Source: Burkholderiaceae bacterium
GTDB taxonomy: Bacteria; Pseudomonadota; Gammaproteobacteria; Burkholderiales; Burkholderiaceae
Length of the DNA: 37,143 bases
NCBI GenBank assembly: GCA_947374315.1
Contig: CANCBK010000012.1
Location: forward strand, 1 to 37,143
Direction of reading: 5' to 3'
The translations under genes and the position numbers were made by a program. Below are positions 33,184 to 37,143 of this stretch, piece by piece. The notes below the pieces were generated by a model, which worked only from the letters and a program-made list of their open reading frames with translations, ran no database searches and was not told where the DNA came from. Each line of letters begins with the position of its first letter. Position 1 is the stretch's first letter.

Positions 33184-33861
33184 ATGAAATCAACTCACTG
33201 GACTCAAGGCTGGCATCGAATCAGCGCTAGTAGCCGGCTTTCAATCATTAGCCTATTTGGAATCGCTGTATTTTTTTTCCTACCCGCAGAGCTCTCCACG
33301 CCAGTCCGTTTAGCAATCTCTTGGATTGCCTCTGGAAGCGTTTACCTTTTACTGACTTATCTGATGATGTATTTTTCAAGTGAGAAAAATATATTGCTAC
33401 TGTCCCATAAAGAGAATGCGGGTGCGGCACTTGTTTTACTCATTATCATATTGGCATCCACTACCAGCCTGGTAACGATTGTGGTTATTCTGGCTAGCTT
33501 GAAGGGGCTTCCTGCCGGGGACGTCATTCAACATGTTTTCCTAGTGCTACTAACCTTCATTATTTCCTGGCTCCTAGTGCATACGGCATTTGCATTGCAC
33601 TATGCCCATGCTTACTATGTTGCGCTAGAAAAAACCAAAAATCCCCCACTGCTTTTTGAGGGCAAAGTAAGGCCACTCTATATCGATTTTCTGTATTTTT
33701 CCATGGTAATCGGTATGACCTGCCAGACCGCCGACGTCAACATTGCAAACTCAAGAATGCGATTTTGGGTAATGATTCAGGGAATTACTGCTTTTGCCTT
33801 TAACGCCTCCCTACTGGCATTGGCAATCAACCTGATTTCAGGCTTAGTTACTCTGCAATAA
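33184..33861 (+). CDS. DUF1345 family membrane protein
   Basis: A 225-residue inner-membrane protein with about six hydrophobic helices. The motif pattern SWLLVHTAFALHYAHAYYV and the PLYIDFLYFSMVIGMTCQTADVNIANSRMRFWVMIQGITAF block are typical of DUF1345. The ATG at 33184 (CTAGGCC upstream) is preferred; a frame from 33082 would add 34 basic residues not seen in the family. Function is unknown. The gene is convergent with the LpxL-type gene, with 47 bp between stops. Confidence 0.87.
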   Translation: MKSTHWTQGWHRISASSRLSIISLFGIAVFFFLPAELSTPVRLAISWIASGSVYLLLTYLMMYFSSEKNILLLSHKENAGAALVLLIIILASTTSLVTIVVILASLKGLPAGDVIQHVFLVLLTFIISWLLVHTAFALHYAHAYYVALEKTKNPPLLFEGKVRPLYIDFLYFSMVIGMTCQTADVNIANSRMRFWVMIQGITAFAFNASLLALAINLISGLVTLQ

Positions 33862-33908
33862 ATCTATATGATGGACTAGTCGCTTGCTGAGCGATAAAGC
33901 CACCGCAA

Positions 33909-34763
33909 TTAACATCCAATTGGTGCCAACTCCGCACCTACGGGCCTTTTATAGCGGTTGTAAGACCACATATATTGTCGTGGTTTGGAAATGATCATTG
34001 CTTCAAAATACTGGTTCATTAACGCACACGCCTCGTTCATACGCGCAGGGTACTCTTCTGCCATCAGCGTGGTCTTGATGACCCAGCCCCTACCAAGCGC
34101 TAACCTTTCTGCGCCAACAAAGAGTGTGGCTACATTTGCTTGGCGTGCGAGCTTTGCCGGAAATGATGTGGTGTAAGCATATTGATTAAAAAATTTAGCC
34201 CAAACACCGTCACCTGCACTAGGGACCTGGTCTGCCAAGATACCGACAACTTGGCCCTTAAGAAGTGCGCGTTTAATTTTTCGAACACCGCCAAGATTGG
34301 CTTCAACAAAATCCATTTCTGGATGTTCCCGGGATTTGAGCATTAAAGTATTTACCCAAGGTTTTCTAGCGGGCCGATACATCACAGTAGCCTTCATATG
34401 TTCAGCAAAGATGCGGGGAACAATTTCAAAACCACCTAAGTGCGAGGCCAGGACAATCAGACCTTTGCCATTTTTAGATAACTCAATCAGTTGCGCCAAA
34501 TTCTCTACTGTTGATTTGATGATGGCGGCTTGGGGATGCTGCCAAATCCATAGGGTATCGGCAAAAATCATCCCAGACTCAGCAGCGACTCTCCACGGAG
34601 TGGATTTAAAGCCCGAGACATTCGCCGCATTGAGATGATTACTATTTAAGCGTGTACGGTAACGAGAGGAGCACAAGTAAACGAACAACCCTACGCCAGC
34701 GCCGATAATCTGAAGAACTGCTAATGGAAGAGAACTAAAGAGTCTCAATATGAAATACAACAT
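33909..34763 (-). CDS. Lipid A biosynthesis acyltransferase, LpxL/HtrB family
   Basis: A 284-residue inner-membrane acyltransferase that adds a secondary acyl chain to lipid A precursor. The catalytic HX4E motif is ASHLGGFEI (His108, Glu113); a hydrophobic N-terminal anchor spans about 5-31; YRPARKPWVN and GGVRKIKRALLKGQVVGILADQVPSAGDGVWAKFF are the usual glycerolipid-binding segments. Which position or chain length it prefers cannot be read from sequence. It lies 44 bp downstream of the HIT gene on the same strand. Confidence 0.92.
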   Translation of the reverse strand: MLYFILRLFSSLPLAVLQIIGAGVGLFVYLCSSRYRTRLNSNHLNAANVSGFKSTPWRVAAESGMIFADTLWIWQHPQAAIIKSTVENLAQLIELSKNGKGLIVLASHLGGFEIVPRIFAEHMKATVMYRPARKPWVNTLMLKSREHPEMDFVEANLGGVRKIKRALLKGQVVGILADQVPSAGDGVWAKFFNQYAYTTSFPAKLARQANVATLFVGAERLALGRGWVIKTTLMAEEYPARMNEACALMNQYFEAMIISKPRQYMWSYNRYKRPVGAELAPIGC

Positions 34764-34807
34764 CGGCCATTCTAGACTCTAATCAGAAAAATAGTGCGGC
34801 GGCAGAT

Positions 34808-35248
34808 TTAGGCTAGCGCTGCGATCGCAGCCTTGATTGCAGCGGGTAGTTCGTTAGCCAATTGTGTGCGCGCTTCAAGAGTTGCGGATGGTGTTTGTTG
34901 AGTCTTGGCTGACCACGCCGATCCAGGGAAAAATGCATCGTCTTTGTACCTGGGAATGATATGCCAATGAATATGGGAAACCATATTGCCTAGTGCGGCG
35001 ATATTCACTTTGTCTGGGTGCATGACATGGCGCACCGCCTCTTCAACCGTGAAAACTAAAGCCATTAGGTGCTCACGCTCACCATTGTTGAGATCGGTCA
35101 TTTCAGTGACATGGTGATTCCAGATCACACGACAAAAACCAGGTAACTCAGGATCACTTACAAGAATGATTCGACAGTCATCACCGCGCCAAATTAATTG
35201 ACCTTCTTCGGGCTTGAGTGCTTCTTTACAGAGTACGCAATTTGTCAT
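34808..35248 (-). CDS. HIT family nucleotide hydrolase or transferase
   Basis: A 146-residue histidine triad protein. The signature SHIHWHIIPR carries His92, His94 and His96, the last acting as nucleophile in HIT enzymes that split nucleotide phosphoramidates or diadenosine polyphosphates. An N-terminal CVLC pair (C4, C7) may hold zinc, as in other bacterial HIT proteins. The exact substrate is unknown. It lies between the aceA terminator hairpins and the LpxL-type gene and is probably transcribed with the latter. Confidence 0.93.
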   Translation of the reverse strand: MTNCVLCKEALKPEEGQLIWRGDDCRIILVSDPELPGFCRVIWNHHVTEMTDLNNGEREHLMALVFTVEEAVRHVMHPDKVNIAALGNMVSHIHWHIIPRYKDDAFFPGSAWSAKTQQTPSATLEARTQLANELPAAIKAAIAALA

Positions 35249-35268
35249 ATGAAGAATGTATCCGAAAA

Positions 35269-35307
35269 CGGCATCTAAGTCACCCTTGTGGGGTAATTTA
35301 GATGCCG
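35269..35307 (-). terminator. Terminator hairpin downstream of aceA
   Basis: CGGCATCTAA and TTAGATGCCG form a ten-base-pair perfect stem with a loop that can pair further (ACCC/GGGT). On the minus strand it is followed by TTTTCGG. A second small hairpin, GCAGTAA/TTACTGC with a five-base loop (35310-35328), lies between it and the aceA stop. Confidence 0.7.
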
Positions 35308-35351
35308 AGGCAGTAAGGGTGTTACTGCTACTACATACTACTTAGGGATTC

Positions 35352-36650
35352 TTAATGGAACTGCTCTTCTTCTGTAGAGCCAGTCAATGCTGTTACTGAA
35401 GACTTGCCTCCTTGAATAACGGTAGTCACGTCGTCGAAGTAACCAGTACCCACTTCCTGCTGATGCGATACGAATGTATAACCACGATCACGAGCAGCAA
35501 ATTCTGGCTCCTGTACTTTCTCGATGTAGGCAGTCATACCACGTTGCATGTAGTCTTGAGCCAAATCGAACATGTTGTACCACATGGAATGGATGCCAGC
35601 GAGGGTAATAAATTGGTACTTGTAACCCATCGCACCTAATTCGCGCTGGAACTTCGCAATGGTTGCATCGTCCAAGTTCTTCTTCCAATTGAAAGATGGT
35701 GAACAGTTGTAAGCCAACATCTTGCCTGGGAACTTCGCACGAATAGCTTCCGCAAATTGGCGAGCAAATTCCAAATCAGGCGTGCCTGTTTCACACCAAA
35801 CCATATCCGCGTAAGCGGCATATGCCAACCCACGAGAGATCGCTTGATCCAAGCCCTTACGTGTTTTGTAGAACCCTTCTGGTGTCCGCTCGCCCGTCAA
35901 GAATGGCTTGTCATTTGCATCGTAGTCAGATGTCAACAAGTCGGCAGCTTCAGCATCGGTACGGGCCAAAATAATAGTTGAAACACCCATTACGTCAGCA
36001 GCCAAACGCGCAGAAATCAATTTCTGTACTGACTCAGCTGTTGGCAACAATACCTTGCCGCCTAAGTGACCGCATTTTTTAACCGAAGATAATTGATCTT
36101 CGAAGTGAACACCAGCAGCACCCTGCTTAATCAATGCCTTGCTTAATTCAAATGCATTCAATACGCCGCCGAAACCAGCTTCCGCATCAGCAACGATTGG
36201 GGCGAAGTACTCGATATAGCCAGCATCACCTTTGTTAATGCCTTTGGCAGTTTGAATTTCGTCTGCACGCTGAAATGAGTTATTAATGCGCTCGACCATT
36301 TTTGGAACTGAGTCAACCGGATACAAGGATTGATCTGGGTACATCGCTGCGTAAGAGTTGCCGTCTGCAGCAACCTGCCAGCCTGACAAGTAGATTGCTT
36401 GAACACCAGCTTTAACCTGTTGCATTGCTTGACCACCAGTCAAAGCACCCAAACAGTTCACATAAGCTTCGTTATTAACCAATTCCCACAGACGCTCTGC
36501 GCCATGCTTGGCCAAAGTGTGCTCAATCTTCAATGAGCCACGGAGACGTACGACGTCCTCAGCTGTGTAGCCACGAGTAATACCCTTCCAGCGTGGATTG
36601 GTATCCCAGTCTTTTTGTAGTGCTGCGATTTCTGCTTTGCGATCTGCCAT
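35352..36650 (-). CDS. aceA: Isocitrate lyase
   Basis: The 432-residue first enzyme of the glyoxylate bypass, cleaving isocitrate to glyoxylate and succinate, needed for growth on acetate or fatty acids and in PHB turnover. The catalytic loop KKCGHLGGK is present (Cys193), as are the metal-binding region [14 protein letters not shown] [12 protein letters not shown] and YNCSPSFNW. Length equals the E. coli enzyme (434). A GGGAGAAA ribosome site precedes the ATG. It appears monocistronic, with terminator hairpins downstream and a palindrome upstream that may be the regulator site. No malate synthase gene is in the window. Confidence 0.97.
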   Translation of the reverse strand: MADRKAEIAALQKDWDTNPRWKGITRGYTAEDVVRLRGSLKIEHTLAKHGAERLWELVNNEAYVNCLGALTGGQAMQQVKAGVQAIYLSGWQVAADGNSYAAMYPDQSLYPVDSVPKMVERINNSFQRADEIQTAKGINKGDAGYIEYFAPIVADAEAGFGGVLNAFELSKALIKQGAAGVHFEDQLSSVKKCGHLGGKVLLPTAESVQKLISARLAADVMGVSTIILARTDAEAADLLTSDYDANDKPFLTGERTPEGFYKTRKGLDQAISRGLAYAAYADMVWCETGTPDLEFARQFAEAIRAKFPGKMLAYNCSPSFNWKKNLDDATIAKFQRELGAMGYKYQFITLAGIHSMWYNMFDLAQDYMQRGMTAYIEKVQEPEFAARDRGYTFVSHQQEVGTGYFDDVTTVIQGGKSSVTALTGSTEEEQFH

Positions 36651-36911
36651 GTTTTTCTCCCTAAGTTAAACAAGTACTTCAAATATTTGGACATTCAAGT
36701 CTTATGTCTTATATAAGAGTTTAAGGATCTGGAAAAAGCATGCAAGCACTATTTGGTGATTAATTAAAATAAATTAATCCAATAAATTCAATATCTTAAA
36801 TACTATTTTTTGCCATATGAAATGTTAATCCAAGGGGTGGAAGAACGCCCAGGTTGAAATGTTGCACTGCATTTTACGTATGGTAATGTCTTTTCACATT
36901 GTGAAAATCAT
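36651..36911. promoter_or_regulatory. aceA upstream region with two palindromes
   Basis: TCTTATATAAGA (36707-36718) is a perfect 12-bp dyad, preceded by a direct TCTTAT copy (36700-36705), about 60 bp before the aceA start; it looks like an operator, perhaps for a GntR-type regulator of central carbon genes (unverified). TTTTCACA and TGTGAAAA around one base (36891-36907) lie just after the amidohydrolase stop and may be a weak terminator or a second site. The remainder is AT-rich with no gene. Confidence 0.5.
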
Positions 36912-37143
36912 CTAAGCAACTTCAGAGGCAAATCCATAGAGTTGCTGTGGGTTGGAGCAGAGGATGCGATTTCTCATGGACTCCTCTGGCGCATAAAGAG
37001 CTAAGGCACTGAGCATTTGCGCTATCGAAGGCATAAAAGCCCAATTAGCTACATGAGGCCAATCCGAGCCCCAGATACATCGTTCAGGCGCAGCAGCAAT
37101 CAGGGCTTGGGCATAAGGCACAACATCTTCGTATGGAGGCGAT
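36912..37143 (-). CDS. Amidohydrolase (2-pyrone-4,6-dicarboxylate hydrolase-like), C-terminal part
   Basis: Only the last 76 codons are visible; the gene continues beyond the right edge. The translation SPPYEDVVPYAQALIAAAPERCIWGSDWPHVANW is typical of the C-terminal end of the amidohydrolase-2 family, close in pattern to 2-pyrone-4,6-dicarboxylate lactonase, with the active-site Asp in GSDWPH. The frame is open to the edge. The substrate cannot be fixed. It ends 261 bp upstream of aceA and probably is not co-transcribed with it. Confidence 0.85.
   Translation of the reverse strand, partial: SPPYEDVVPYAQALIAAAPERCIWGSDWPHVANWAFMPSIAQMLSALALYAPEESMRNRILCSNPQQLYGFASEVA

Noticed and set aside
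1..37143. tRNA, rRNA, CRISPR arrays, insertion sequences, prophage or integrase genes
   Set aside because: I looked for repeats, transposase-like motifs and tRNA-like arms and found none that hold; the window reads as core chromosome with a few accessory operons.

Overview
The window looks like a chromosomal segment of a free-living betaproteobacterium of the Burkholderiaceae, most likely Polynucleobacter or a close relative. Reasons: low-to-mid GC for a Burkholderiales, an intracellular PHB depolymerase very close to Cupriavidus PhaZ1, the RnfB-Nth-DUF1841 gene string, a Bug-type binding protein, and short intergenic gaps. I see no tRNA, rRNA, insertion sequence, integrase or CRISPR array. 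The genus is inferred from recalled protein similarity, not from a search.

Layout. 1-6985 is housekeeping: start of iscR (cut by the window edge) with a probable IscR box, uvrB (minus), then tyrB-like aminotransferase, phaZ, rnfB, nth and a DUF1841 gene (plus). 7052-8650 is a gamma-glutamyltransferase-family enzyme, closed by a strong bidirectional terminator. 8732-14258 (minus) is a nutrient-uptake region: ABC ATPase, permease and NMT1/THI5-like binding protein, then a terminator-like hairpin, an amidase, a structured RNA-like element and an OxlT-type MFS carrier. 14576-16783 holds two small periplasmic proteins (DUF4399, YceI) and a Tat-exported patatin-like lipase.

16909-19834 (minus) is a putative metal module: an NRAMP-family transporter with altered metal-site motifs, an outer-membrane barrel-like protein overlapping it, and a VIT1/CCC1 carrier. 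20320-24765 (minus) is a complete tripartite drug-efflux operon (marR, outer-membrane lipoprotein, emrA, emrB) with a 30-bp near-perfect operator at the marR start codon. 25185-29269 is a catabolic-looking unit: a Bug solute-binding protein with a LeuC/LeuD-type hydro-lyase pair, divergent from a LysR regulator.

29368-33861 carries a GST-like protein, a four-gene envelope cluster (Pal-like lipoprotein, small lipoprotein, ten-cysteine zinc-ribbon protein, PBP7-like endopeptidase), a secreted hypothetical protein and a DUF1345 membrane protein. 33909-37143 (minus) has an LpxL/HtrB-type acyltransferase, a HIT protein, isocitrate lyase with palindromes upstream, and the C-terminal part of an amidohydrolase cut by the window edge.

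Most genes belong to known families. The least explained elements are the structured sequence at 10140-10275, the perfect 22-bp palindrome at 20086-20107, the ten-cysteine protein at 30992-31303, the altered NRAMP and its partners, and the LeuCD paralogue unit.
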